A stretch of 56,358 bases of DNA. Origin: Myxococcota bacterium. GTDB taxonomy: Bacteria; Myxococcota_A; UBA796; CAJQPC01. Numbering within the stretch: the first letter of the stretch is position 1; every line of letters starts with the position of its first letter. The notes below the pieces were generated by a model. The model had not been told where the DNA came from and searched no databases. It was given only the letters and a program-made list of their open reading frames with translations. Below, one piece after another: positions 15,485 to 25,100 of the stretch. Location of the stretch: the NCBI GenBank assembly GCA_023150845.1, contig JAKLKD010000056.1:1-56358 (forward strand), read 5' to 3'. The translations under genes were made by a program, and so were the position numbers.

Positions 15485-17077
15485 TCAGGTCTCGGACACC
15501 CGGCGCCTGGCGTTGGGGTCGCCCAGGCGGCTGAGGAGCTGGTTCAGGGCGTCGCCGACGGGGCCCTCGTTGAGGGAAGGATCGGCGTCGAGGAGCGCCA
15601 CGAGGGGCAAGAGCTGGTCACGCACCCGGCGCTCCGCGTCGGTCAGCGCGCCGTCGTAGGTGGCGTCGAGCAGGTGGTCCGCCGAGCGCGCGGCGACGCA
15701 GGCGAGGTGGTCGAGGAAGATCTCCACCCGGCGACCGGCGGCGCGCAGATCGGCGGCGCCGGGGCGGCGTTTGTCCCCCATGGACAACCACTCGATCTCC
15801 GAGCCCCAGAGCGCCTCGGCGAACTCGCTCTTCTGGGGCAAGAGCGCGGCGCCGAAGCTCGGCCGGGCGCCCTCGGTGACCTTCGCGAAGACCCGGCGCA
15901 CGGAGTCGGCGACGCGGTGGAAGTTGTCGTCGTCCAGAGAGAAGCCCACGAAGAGCAGGTGCCGGGTGATGAGCAGGGCCTGCACGACCCCCTGGAGCGC
16001 GGCGCGATCCTCGGCGTAGCGCAGGTAGTCGTCCCGGGTGAGCACGATTGTCTCTGGGGCCCGGACGCAGCCGTGGAGCTTGAGCAGCCAGCGCCCGCCC
16101 GGCGGCGGGAGCGCGAGGGGCAAGGCGCTCACCGGGGCCTCGGCGGCGGCGCAGGCCTGCTCAAAGCAGGTGTCGTAGTTTGTGGTGATGAACTCCCGGG
16201 TCGGCAGGCTGGCGATGAGGCCGTGGGCGAGGCCGTACTGGGGCCGCTCCAAGAGCGCCGCGACCCGCATGCCGAGGCTCGGGCCCCCGGCCTCCTCCAG
16301 GCGCCGGGCGACGACCCGGGCGCGGTCGAGCACGTTGAGGGCGCCCAAGCGGGTGATCACCTCCTGGGGCATCCCCGCCTCGGCGGCGAGCTCGCTGAGC
16401 AGCCCGCCCCACAGCGGCAGGCCCGCGCCGACCCCGGCCCCGGCGCCCATAAACACGACGAGCTCCCCGGCGGCGGCGAGGCGGCCCAGGCGGTGGGCGG
16501 CGGCGCGCTCGTCGTCGTCGAGCTCGGGCCAGAGCTCGGGGTGACCCCGACGGAGGGCCTGCACGGCGGCGTAGGCGCGGCCATCCTTGAGCACTAGGGC
16601 GAGATCGACCTGCTCCTGCTGGGCCATGGCGGCGAGGGCCAACAAGAGCCCGGCGGCGACCTCTCCCTTCCAGCGGGACTTGCCGCCGAAGCCCGTGCCG
16701 ACGAGGGGCAGGCCGAGGAGCGGGCGCTCGCGGCCATGGCGCGGTCCACGCAGCCGCGCGGCGGCGGCGGCCTGGGAGACGAAGGCGGCGACGGCCCCGT
16801 AGAGGCGGTCCGTCGGGGCGCGAGACGGGGCGCCGACCCGGGTGAGCCAAGGGGTCGGCGCCTCGGGGGGCACCCCGGCGAGGGGTGTCGTGACCACGCC
16901 GCCGGGCTCCCCCCAGCCCTCGGGGCGCGCGGCCTGCACCTCATCCCACCGCACGCCTTGCAGCGCCGGGCGCTCACGCCAGTACCACACGACGCCGAGC
17001 CGGTAGTCCGTCGGCAGGAGCCAGGCGTCGCAGGCCAGCTCCGTGAGATCGCCGTGTAGAACAAACACCTGGGCCAT
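15485..17077 (-). CDS. Macro-like domain fused to SIR2-family NADase domain, putative immune effector
   Basis: 530 residues from the ATG at 17077 (GGAG 7-9 nt upstream), preferred over the ATG at 17113. The N-terminal ~190 residues look like a macro domain: VFVLHGDLTELACDAWLLPTD near the start and LPLVGTGFGGKSRWKGEVA with the Gly-rich loop. From about 200 a SIR2-like domain (PF13289 type) begins: LVVFMGAGAGVGAGLPLWGG, ITTNYDTCFE with the catalytic Asn near 300, LLKLHGC with the catalytic His near 335, TIVLTRDDY, and LLFVGFSLDDDNF. SIR2 proteins of this class are NAD+-consuming effectors of phage defence (for example ThsA). A macro domain is also the sensor in one Thoeris effector type. The macro call is by eye and less certain than SIR2. 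No TIR partner is adjacent. Confidence 0.8.
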   Translation of the reverse strand: MAQVFVLHGDLTELACDAWLLPTDYRLGVVWYWRERPALQGVRWDEVQAARPEGWGEPGGVVTTPLAGVPPEAPTPWLTRVGAPSRAPTDRLYGAVAAFVSQAAAAARLRGPRHGRERPLLGLPLVGTGFGGKSRWKGEVAAGLLLALAAMAQQEQVDLALVLKDGRAYAAVQALRRGHPELWPELDDDERAAAHRLGRLAAAGELVVFMGAGAGVGAGLPLWGGLLSELAAEAGMPQEVITRLGALNVLDRARVVARRLEEAGGPSLGMRVAALLERPQYGLAHGLIASLPTREFITTNYDTCFEQACAAAEAPVSALPLALPPPGGRWLLKLHGCVRAPETIVLTRDDYLRYAEDRAALQGVVQALLITRHLLFVGFSLDDDNFHRVADSVRRVFAKVTEGARPSFGAALLPQKSEFAEALWGSEIEWLSMGDKRRPGAADLRAAGRRVEIFLDHLACVAARSADHLLDATYDGALTDAERRVRDQLLPLVALLDADPSLNEGPVGDALNQLLSRLGDPNARRRVSET

Positions 17078-17176
17078 ACGCTCGCTCCGCGTGCAGCTTA
17101 GCAAAGTGCTCACCTCGGATCTTTGGACATCCCTGGCAGGATCCGATAGGCGCAGAGGTCAACGTCAGGAGCGACC

Positions 17177-18265
17177 ATGCAAAGCCCCCGTGCCCTCGTC
17201 CTCTTCGCCTTCACCCTCGGGGCCTGCGGGCCCACCCTCACCGATGATCAGGTGACCGAGGCCGTGCGCGCCAAGGTCGCCGAGGCGGTCCCGACCGGGC
17301 GCGTCGGCGTCGAGCTCCTCGGGCGCTCACGTTGGGTGCGCGGCGGCATGTTCGACGCGGAGTGCCTCCAGCAGAAGGACCTCGCCTTCTCCGAGAACCC
17401 CGCCGCGGGGGAGGCCCTGCGCATCTCGCCGACCTACCAGAACCAGCGCTTCTTGACCGCCGACACCGACAAGGGCTGGTGTGTGCTCTTGGGTGAAGGT
17501 GGCAGCGCCAAGGTCGGCGGCCCGGTCAAGCAGGGCGACGCCTGGGTGGTGCCGGTGACCTTGAGCTTCTCCGCGCCCTCCCCTTGGGGCGCCTGCCTCG
17601 CCGATCGGGCGCTCACCCGAGAGGTGAAGGTCACCGTAGACGAGGCCGGGGCCCCGGTGATCGAGGGCGACGTGAGCCTGCCCATCGGCGCCTGCCCCGT
17701 GCCGATGCCCGCCGGAGAGGAGCGTGGCGGCAGCGCCGAGCGCCCCAGCGAGCGGCCCCCCAAGGCCCCCAAGCAGGACGAGGTCATCGCGCTCATGACC
17801 CGCTTCAACGACGCCTTGGTCAAGAAGGACCGCGTCGCGGCCTTGGCGATGGTGTCCTGCTACAACCTCTACGAAGAGAAGATGGTCGGGAGCTGCACGC
17901 CCGCTGAGCTTCTGCAGGTGGGCGCCCACGGCGAGGCCGCGGGCACCTCGATCTCTTGGTTGGAGAACGTCGTCGAGGGCTTCTCCGACATCGGCGCGAT
18001 CCGCCAAGATCCCAAGATCCCGACGATGTACCATGTGCTCATGACCCACAAACGCACGAAGCGTGACCGCAGCATGTCGGTCGAGTGGGTGAACGGCGAG
18101 TGGCGCCTCGTCGGCGTCGTCGGGGCCAAAGGCGCCGACCTCACGAGCCTGCGCTTCGTCTACGATCTGCACAAGAACGACCGCCGCGACATCTTCTTGC
18201 GCCGCCTCAACGGCGAGAAGATCGACGAGCAAGGCATCTCTACCGAGCCTGAAGTCGAGGAGTGA
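17177..18265 (+). CDS. Lipoprotein of unknown function
   Basis: 362 residues, ATG preceded by AGGAG. Lipoprotein signal MQSPRALVLFAFTLGAC with the lipid-bearing Cys at 17. Two parts are separated by a charged, proline-rich linker (EERGGSAERPSERPPKAPKQDE, about 180-202). The first has VTEAVRAKVAEAVPTGRVGVELLGRSRWVRGG and paired cysteines. The second (EVIALMTRFNDALVKKDRVAALAMVSC) begins like an NTF2-like or similar periplasmic fold. No family is recognised. It diverges from the macro-SIR2 gene with 99 bp between starts and ends at a strong hairpin. Confidence 0.75.
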   Translation: MQSPRALVLFAFTLGACGPTLTDDQVTEAVRAKVAEAVPTGRVGVELLGRSRWVRGGMFDAECLQQKDLAFSENPAAGEALRISPTYQNQRFLTADTDKGWCVLLGEGGSAKVGGPVKQGDAWVVPVTLSFSAPSPWGACLADRALTREVKVTVDEAGAPVIEGDVSLPIGACPVPMPAGEERGGSAERPSERPPKAPKQDEVIALMTRFNDALVKKDRVAALAMVSCYNLYEEKMVGSCTPAELLQVGAHGEAAGTSISWLENVVEGFSDIGAIRQDPKIPTMYHVLMTHKRTKRDRSMSVEWVNGEWRLVGVVGAKGADLTSLRFVYDLHKNDRRDIFLRRLNGEKIDEQGISTEPEVEE

Positions 18266-18278
18266 CCCCCCGAGCGCG

Positions 18279-18303
18279 CCCCGCGCCTGTCGCCAGGGCG
18301 GGG
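18279..18303 (+). terminator. Hairpin terminator after the lipoprotein gene
   Basis: CCCCGC (18279-18284) pairs with GCGGGG (18298-18303) and CCTG (18286-18289) with CAGG (18294-18297) around a TCGC loop, with one bulged G. It begins 14 nt after the stop. No T-run follows. Confidence 0.45.
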
Positions 18304-19060
18304 TGAAGCAATTGTCATGACAGAGAAGGGCCTTGACAAGTCGCCCCGCCGTCGTCAGATTGACTGGGAACAGAAACCCGACCGGGTCTTTCGTTCGTCG
18401 CTGATCTCGCAAGGGCTAGGCCCACGCGGGTCGCGTGTTCGAAGATGAGGTCGGGTTTTGTGCCTCTGGAGTGAGCTTCTCGGTGTTCTCGGCCTTGCGC
18501 CATCCCCTGCTCCTGCCCATCTGGGTCATCCTGGCCTTCTGGTCAGGCTGGACCTTTGATGGTCTCGGGGCGCGGGCGCAGGTTGAGACCGTCGGGTATG
18601 GCATCACCGGCGACGTCGAGGAGCTGCTGGAGGCCCCGGCGCTCGTAGAGCACCAAGAGCTCGGGGGCGCCCGCGAGGCCCCCGCCGGGGGCAAGACCGA
18701 GACCGAGTCCCGGCACGCCTTGGCCTCCGACCCGCCGCCGTCCCCCTCTCGCCGCCCGACCGTGGTGCTCATCGCGGCGATGGCCGAGCACGCGGTGCCT
18801 CGGCGTGGTGCGGTCTTCGACGTCCGCAGCTTCTTGGGTGCCCGGGCTTGGTCCCCTGGGCGTTTTGATCGAGGTCCTCCGACCGTCTGACGGCGAGGAG
18901 CTGGTGCTCCTTGCGCACGAATGAGGCGTGCGCTGGGTCCGCTCCTCCCTGGCTTGGCTGTTTAGGCCCGAAGCGCCTCCGCTGAGGCTCTCTGGCCGCG
19001 CCTCTCGCCTGGAGTCAGACCCCGTCAACCGCGCTTCCCGTCGCGCGTCGGAAGGAACCC
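18304..19060. other. Long weakly coding gap with possible decayed gene
   Basis: Some 757 bp before the SulP operon hold no full gene I can defend. Visible: a TTGACA box at 18333 with CAGATT 17 nt later; a 43-codon frame at 18317-18448 (MTEKGLDKSPRRRQIDWEQ...); a membrane-type frame at 18435-18890; and a coherent tail in another frame ending at 18924. From 18925 to 19060 only the SulP leader is left, with a good Shine-Dalgarno sequence (GGAAGGA) before 19061. Confidence 0.4.
18435..18924 (+). pseudogene. Possible frameshifted gene for a small membrane-anchored protein
   Basis: The frame from a GTG at 18435 gives one hydrophobic helix (LRHPLLLPIWVILAFWSGWTF), a charged linker, then VVLIAAMAEHAVPRRGAVFDVRSF. 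After that its composition degrades to GARAWSPGRFDRG and it stops at 18890. The +1 frame takes over with a much more protein-like end (GPLGVLIEVLRPSDGEELVLLAHE, stop at 18922-18924). The switch point would be near 18830. This reads as one gene with a single-base indel, or a sequencing error. It could also be chance in GC-rich DNA. Confidence 0.35.
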
Positions 19061-20719
19061 ATGTCCTCGAACCTGCCGCCCAACGTACACCTGCACCCTT
19101 CGAGCCCGGCCCAGCCGCCGCCCCCGGCCTCCGCCCTCGGCGAGCTCTCCGCCCACTGGCGGGATGACCTGCTCGCGGGCTTCCTCGTCTTCTTGATCGC
19201 CCTGCCGCTGTGCCTCGGCATCGCCATGGCCTCGGGCTTCCCCCCCGTCGGCGGCGTGTTCACGGCCATCATCGGCGGCGTGCTCGGCTCGCTCCTGGGC
19301 AGCGCCCGGCTCACCATCAAGGGCCCCGCCGCCGGGCTCATCGTCATCGCCTTGGGCGCGGTCACCGAGCTTGGCGCCGGGGACCCCGTCGCCGGGTACC
19401 GCCGGGCCTTGGCCGTCGGCGTCATCGCCGGGGCGATTCAGATCGTCTTTGGGCTCATGAAGGCGGGGCGCCTCGGCGTCGCGTTCCCGGCCTCGGTGGT
19501 GCACGGCATGTTGGCCGCCATCGGCGTGATCATCTGCTCCAAGCAGGTCCACACCGCCCTGGGCGTGAGCCCCGAGGGCAAAGAGCCCCTGCACCTCCTC
19601 GCCGAGATCCCCCACAGCCTCGCGACGCTGAACCCGGAGATCGCGCTCATCGGCGCCCTGAGCCTCGTCGTGCTCTTCGGCCTGCCCAAGCTGCCCTTCG
19701 CCTTCACGAAGAAGGTGCCGGGCCCGATGGTGGTCATCGCCATGGCGATCCCCTTGGGGATGATGTTTGACCTCGGCCACGAGCACACCTACAGCTTCTT
19801 GGCCCACGACTACAAGGTGGGGCCGAACTTCTTGGTGACCCTGCCCAAGAGCCTGCTCTCCGCGGTGACCTTCCCCGACTTCTCGGCGGTGTGGAGCCCG
19901 ATCACCTGGAAGTACGTCGTGATGTTCTCTTTGGTGGGGACGATTGAGTCGCTCCTGAGCACGAAGGCCGTGGACGCCTTGGACCCTGAGCGCCGCCCCA
20001 GCGACCTCGACCGCGACCTGCTCGTCGTCGGCGTCTGCAACGTCATCGCCGCGGCCATCGGCGGCCTGCCGATGATCTCCGAGATCGTGCGTTCGTCCGC
20101 CAACATCAACAACGGGGCCAAGAGCCGCTGGGCCAACTTCTTCCACGGCGGCTTCTTGCTGTTCTTCGTGGCGCTCCTGCCCTGGCTGCTCCAGCGCATC
20201 CCCCTGGCCGCCCTCGCCGCGATGCTGATCTACACCGGCCTGCGCCTGGCCTCGCCCCTGGAGTTCCGCAAGACCTGGCAGATCGGCTGGGACCAGCTCG
20301 TGGTGTTCCTCACCACCCTGCTCGTGACCTTGGCGACGGACCTGCTCGTCGGCGTCGGCGTCGGTGTGGTCACGAAGGCCGCCCTGCACGTCTACCACGG
20401 CGCCCCGCTCAAGAGCCTCTTCCGCCCCGCGTTGCAGTCGGCGGCCGAGGGTGAGCAGGTGACGGTGAGGGTCACGGACGCGGCGGTGTTCTCAAACGTC
20501 ATCGCCGTGCGCTCGATGGTGATGCGTCAGGTGGAGGGCGGCGCCCGGCAGGTCGTCGTGGACTTCTCCTCAGCCCGGGTGGTGGACCACACGACCCAAG
20601 AGCGGATGCATGAGCTCGCCGAGGAGCTGGAGCGTCTGGGCGTGCACCTGAGCACCGCCGGGCTGGACCAGCACGCGCCTCACTCGTCGCATCCCCTGGC
20701 CGCCCGCCGCCGGGCCTGA
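19061..20719 (+). CDS. SulP-family anion transporter with STAS domain, probable bicarbonate importer
   Basis: 552 residues, ATG preceded by GGAAGGA. After a proline-rich N-terminal tail (1-25) come about ten to twelve membrane helices with SulP landmarks: HWRDDLLAGFLVFLIALPLCLGIAMASGFPPVGGVFTAIIGG, the VGTIESLLSTKAVDALDPERRPSDLDRDL region, GGLPMISEIVRSSANINNGAKSR, and VGVGVGVVTKA. A STAS domain ends it (about 465-540; ARQVVVDFSSARVVDHTTQERM). SulP proteins carry bicarbonate (BicA), sulfate and other anions. Being first in an operon with dabA and proton-channel subunits, bicarbonate is the best guess. Confidence 0.9.
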   Translation: MSSNLPPNVHLHPSSPAQPPPPASALGELSAHWRDDLLAGFLVFLIALPLCLGIAMASGFPPVGGVFTAIIGGVLGSLLGSARLTIKGPAAGLIVIALGAVTELGAGDPVAGYRRALAVGVIAGAIQIVFGLMKAGRLGVAFPASVVHGMLAAIGVIICSKQVHTALGVSPEGKEPLHLLAEIPHSLATLNPEIALIGALSLVVLFGLPKLPFAFTKKVPGPMVVIAMAIPLGMMFDLGHEHTYSFLAHDYKVGPNFLVTLPKSLLSAVTFPDFSAVWSPITWKYVVMFSLVGTIESLLSTKAVDALDPERRPSDLDRDLLVVGVCNVIAAAIGGLPMISEIVRSSANINNGAKSRWANFFHGGFLLFFVALLPWLLQRIPLAALAAMLIYTGLRLASPLEFRKTWQIGWDQLVVFLTTLLVTLATDLLVGVGVGVVTKAALHVYHGAPLKSLFRPALQSAAEGEQVTVRVTDAAVFSNVIAVRSMVMRQVEGGARQVVVDFSSARVVDHTTQERMHELAEELERLGVHLSTAGLDQHAPHSSHPLAARRRA

Positions 20720-20721
20720 CC

Positions 20722-22185
20722 ATGCACCTCTTAAGCCTGCTCCTTTGGACGCCCATCATCGGGGCGCTCCTGCTCGCCCTCTTGCCTGCGCGGGCCGCCC
20801 ACCTCGCCCGGTCCGTGGCCTTGGCCCACGCGGGCCTGGCCTTCGGGCTCAGCCTGCTGGCGCTGTGGCGCTTTGAGCCCAGCGGCCCGGCCTCCCAGCT
20901 CGTCGAGCAGGCGCCGTGGACGCCGGAGACCGGGCTCGCCTACGCCATCGCCATCGGCGGCCTGTCCGCGCCGCTCATCGTGCTCACCGCGGGCATGATG
21001 TTGGTCGCGCTCTTGGCCTCGGGGTCGATTCAGACCAACGTGCGCAGCTACCACGCCTGGATGTTGGCCCTGGAGACGGGCGTCTTCGGGGTCTTCTTGG
21101 CCCGGGATTGGTCGCTGTTCTACTTGTTCTGGGAGCTGACGCTCATCCCGCTGTTCTTCTTGATCAACCTCTGGGGCGGCCCGAAGCGGGGCCGCGCGAG
21201 CCTCACCTTCTTGCTCTACACGATGGGCGGCTCGGTGTTCATGCTCGTGGCGCTCCTGACGCTCTTCGCCTCAGCGCACCAGGGCACCTTCGGCATGGAC
21301 GCCTTGGCCCAGGGCGCCCAGGCCCTGCCGCTGCCGGTGCAGCAGGCGGTGCTCGCCGGGCTGTTCTTGGGCTTCGGGGTGAAGCTCCCGGCCTTCCCCC
21401 TGCACGGCTGGCTGCCGATCACCTACGTCGAGGCCCCGGCCCCGGTGAGCCTCGTGCTCTCGGCGGTGCTCTCCAAGATGGGCGCCTACGGGCTCATCTT
21501 GGCGGCGACGACCTTGCCCGCGGCGGCGGCGTCTATGGCGCCTGGGCTCTCGGCCTTGGGGGTCATCTCCATCGTCTACGGCGCCTTGTTGGCCTGGCGG
21601 CAGACCGACCTCAAGGCGATGATCGCCTGCTCCTCGGCGAGCCACATGGGCTTTGTGCTCGTGGGCCTCGGCTCGATGAACGAGGCCGGCCTCACGGGCG
21701 CGAGCCTGCAGATGGTCGCGCACAGCCTCGTCGCCGGGACCCTGTTCTTGTTGGCCGGGGCCATCGATGGCCGGGTGCACACCCAGAGCCTCGGGCGCCT
21801 CGGCGGGCTCATCACGACGAGCCCCCGGCTCTCCGTGCTGATGATCGTGGCGCTCCTCGCGTCGATGGGCCTGCCGGGCTTCGTCGGCTTCGTGGCGGAG
21901 CTGCACACGCTGACCGGGGGCTTCCAGCGCTTCGGCCTGTGGGTCGGCCTCGCGTCGGTGGGTGTGCTCATCGGCGCCGCCGCGGCCCTGCGCACGGTGT
22001 CCCAGGTGTTTATGGGTCCCGCGAAGCATGAGGGCATGGGGGATCTCGGCCTCACCGAGCTCGTCGCCGCCGCGCCGCTGGTCGCGCTCACCGTGGGCCT
22101 CGGCCTCTTCCCCAACCTCGCGCTGTCCCTGATGGCGCCGACGGTGCTGCGCCTCGCCGCGCTGTTCCCCGTCGCGACGCCCTGA
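20722..22185 (+). CDS. NuoM-like proton-channel subunit (antiporter type), first copy
   Basis: 487 residues starting 2 nt after the sulP stop. A Proton_antipo_M family protein with about 14 helices. The key charged residues of the channel are kept: E138 in YLFWELTLIPLFFL, K221 in FGVKLPAFPLHGWLP, K252 in VLSKMGAYGL, and a Lys in RQTDLKAMIACSSASHMGF. There are no nuoA-N genes here, so it is not part of complex I. With dabA and other antiporter-type subunits it probably conducts H+ or Na+ to power carbon uptake. Confidence 0.9.
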   Translation: MHLLSLLLWTPIIGALLLALLPARAAHLARSVALAHAGLAFGLSLLALWRFEPSGPASQLVEQAPWTPETGLAYAIAIGGLSAPLIVLTAGMMLVALLASGSIQTNVRSYHAWMLALETGVFGVFLARDWSLFYLFWELTLIPLFFLINLWGGPKRGRASLTFLLYTMGGSVFMLVALLTLFASAHQGTFGMDALAQGAQALPLPVQQAVLAGLFLGFGVKLPAFPLHGWLPITYVEAPAPVSLVLSAVLSKMGAYGLILAATTLPAAAASMAPGLSALGVISIVYGALLAWRQTDLKAMIACSSASHMGFVLVGLGSMNEAGLTGASLQMVAHSLVAGTLFLLAGAIDGRVHTQSLGRLGGLITTSPRLSVLMIVALLASMGLPGFVGFVAELHTLTGGFQRFGLWVGLASVGVLIGAAAALRTVSQVFMGPAKHEGMGDLGLTELVAAAPLVALTVGLGLFPNLALSLMAPTVLRLAALFPVATP

Positions 22186-22194
22186 GGAGGGACC

Positions 22195-25100
22195 ATGTCC
22201 GCTGAGAACCCCAAAGCGCATGTCCTGCATGAGATCGCGCACCTCGCGCACTACGTCCCCGGCCAAGGGCCGCTCTCGGAGTTCGTTCACCACAACACCC
22301 TCCACGGCGAGCAGCACCTGCCCTTCGAGCGGGCGATCCGCAGCGCGAACGCGCGGACCGGCGCCCGGGGCACGCTCACGGAGTCGGCGTTCTTGGGGCA
22401 CTTTCGCTCGGGGCGTATCCGGCTGAGCGACCTGAATGAGGCCCTGGATGACCGGCCGGGCCTTGAGCCCCAGGCCGTCGTGCAGCTCGGCGCGGAGCTG
22501 CTCACCCGGCGGGAGCTGCTCCTCGCCCTGCTCTTGGGCGACTGTGACCCCGTGACCCCGGCGCGGCTGCGCTGGCTCTTGAGCGAGGAGCAGGCCGAGA
22601 TCCGCCTCGTGCCGGGCCTTGACGAGGACACCCGCCGGGGCGTGCTGGAGTCGCTCCCCGAGGAGCAGGCCGTGAGCGCCTTGTGGCGGGTCTGCCTCAA
22701 GGTGCACGGCCTCGGCGACCCCCGGGCCGTCTCCCCGGAGGAGGACGTCTGGTCCCGCACGGTGAAGAGCGCCTTGGAGGACGCCCAGGCCCTCGCCGCC
22801 TTGGTCTACGGGGAGATCGGCCAGCCCCTCGGCCTGCGGGAGCTTGTGCTCGGCCTGAGCGGCGAGGACCTCTACGAGAAGGCCCACCCCCGGCTCATCC
22901 GCTGGCTGTCGGCGTTCTTGGACGAGGGGCTCGCGGCCTGGGGCCTCGTCGGACGGGAGCAGGGGCTCTGGCGCGCCTGGCGTGAGGCCGACCCCGAGGC
23001 CCCGAAGGGGCTCCCCGACGACCCCGCCGAGGCCATCGTTAGCCTCTTGACCCGCCTCGGCCTGCCCCAAGACCGCTGGGGCGGCGTGCTCTTGCGGGAG
23101 GCTCTGGCGCTGCCGGGCTTCTCGGCGATGGTGCGCTGGCGTGAGCTTCACCCGCGTTACCCCGCCCACGTCCGCGCCCCGAGCGACCTCTGCCAGTGGC
23201 TCGCGATGCGCCTCGCGGTGATGACCCCCCTGGTCGAGGACGCGCTCAAGGCTGTCTTTGAGGGGCCGCTCTTGCCCTTGGAGGCGACGTTCCAGCGCCA
23301 CGCCGAGGAGGTGATGGTGCGCTGGGCCCTGTTCCACGAGGGCCTGCCCGAGACTGTCGCCGTGCGCGCCCGTGCCGTCGCCGCCCGGGTTCACGACGCC
23401 GAGGAGGACGAGGTCGGCGCCTGGCATGTGCTCGCCCCGGTGGTCGCTGGGGCGCGCCGCGCCTTGGCCGAGCCCCGGGCGGAGACGGCGGCCTGGCCGA
23501 TGTTCCGGCTCTGCCAGCGCCTCGGGATCTCCGCCCGCCGCCTCTTGGCGATGGGCGAGGACGGCCGCGCCGCCTTGACCGAGGCCCGCCTCGGCTTCCC
23601 TTGGGCGGAGCGGGCGATGGTGTGGCAGCTCGCGTATGAGGGGCGCCTCCGGCAAGAGGTGCTGCACGGACTGCACGCCAACCAGGGCCGGGCGCCGTCC
23701 CGGGTGCCCGACGCGGCGTTCCAGGTCGCCTTCTGCATCGACGACCGCGAGGAGGGCATCCGCCGCCACCTGGAGGAGCTGGAGCCCCGGGCCGAGACCT
23801 ACGGCGTGGCCGGGTTCTTTGGCGTCGCCATGCGCTACAAGGGCCTCGACGACAACAAGCTCACCCCGCTCTGCCCCGTGGTGCAGGACCCCCCCTTCGC
23901 CGTCGAGGAGCGCGCCCAAGACGTCGCCGTGGCGGCGGCGCGGGCGGCGGGCCTGCGCGGCTGGGAGCGCCTCGGGCAGCTCTGGCAGGACGTGCGCCGG
24001 GGTCTCTGGGGCGGCCTCGTCGCCTCCGAGGCCCTCGCCCCGGCCTCGGTCGCCGCCGTCGCGAGCCTCGCCTTGGACCCCACGACCCTCGCCCGGGCAG
24101 TAGACGTCGGGGCCGCGCGCCTCGTGCCGACGGCGCCGACGCGGCTGAGCTTCTTGGCCCCTCCCCAGAGCCCCATGGGCACCCCGGCGGCGCCCCGCCT
24201 CGGCTTCACCGACGACGAGCAGACCGACCGCGTGATGGGCACCCTCAAGAACGTGGGCCTGCTCAGCGGCTTCTCGCCCCTGGTGATCTGGATGGGGCAC
24301 GGCTCGATCTCCCGGAACAACCCCCACCTCGCGGCGTACGACTGCGGCGCCTGCAGCGGGCGGCACGGCGGCCCGAACGCCCGGCTGTTCGCGGCGATGG
24401 CGAACCGCCCCGAGGTGCGCAGCCGCCTCGCCGCCCGGGGCCTCGTCATCCCTGAGACCACCTGGTTTATCGGCGCTGAGCACAACACCGGGGATGAGTC
24501 CATCACCTACTACGACCTCGACCTCCTGCCCCCGGCGTTCTCCGCGGCCTTCGGCGCCGCCCGGGCCGCCCTGGAGCACGCCTCCCGGCGCTCGGCCCAG
24601 GAGCGCTGCCGCAAGTTTGAGGCCGCCCCGCGGCGCCCGGGTGAAAATGCTGCGTTGCAGCATGTGATCGACCGCACCCTGGACATCACCCAGGCCCGGC
24701 CTGAGCTAGGCCACGCCACGAACGCCTTGGCCATCGTCGGCCGCCGCTCGATGACCCGGGGCCTGTTCTTGGACCGCCGGGCCTTCCTCATCTCCTACGA
24801 CCCGACGACAGACGCTGAAGGCCGCGTGCTGGAGGGCATCCTCACCGCGGTGGGCCCCGTGGGCGCGGGCATCAACCTGGAGTACTACTTCTCGACGGTG
24901 GACAACGAGCGCTACGGCTGCGGCACCAAGATCCCCCACAACGTCATGGGCCTCTGCGGGGTGATGGAGGGCGCCGCGTCGGACCTGCGCACGGGGCTGC
25001 CCAAGCAGATGATCGAGGTGCATGAGCCCGTGCGGCTCCTGCTCATCGTCGAGGCGAACCCCCAGAAGCTCACGGAGATCGTGCTGCGCCAGCCCGAGCT

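Noticed and set aside
17327-18412. 361-codon minus-strand frame opposite the lipoprotein gene
   Set aside because: Shadow frame; the plus-strand frame has a lipoprotein signal, a ribosome site and a terminator hairpin.
19025-20398. 457-codon minus-strand frame opposite the SulP gene
   Set aside because: Shadow frame, low-complexity His/Gly/Asp-rich product.
21271-24663. 1130-codon open frame on the minus strand opposite nuoM/dabA
   Set aside because: It is antisense to two well-supported genes and its translation is the Arg/Gly/Glu/Ala/His-rich kind that GC-rich genes give on the other strand. No domain is visible.
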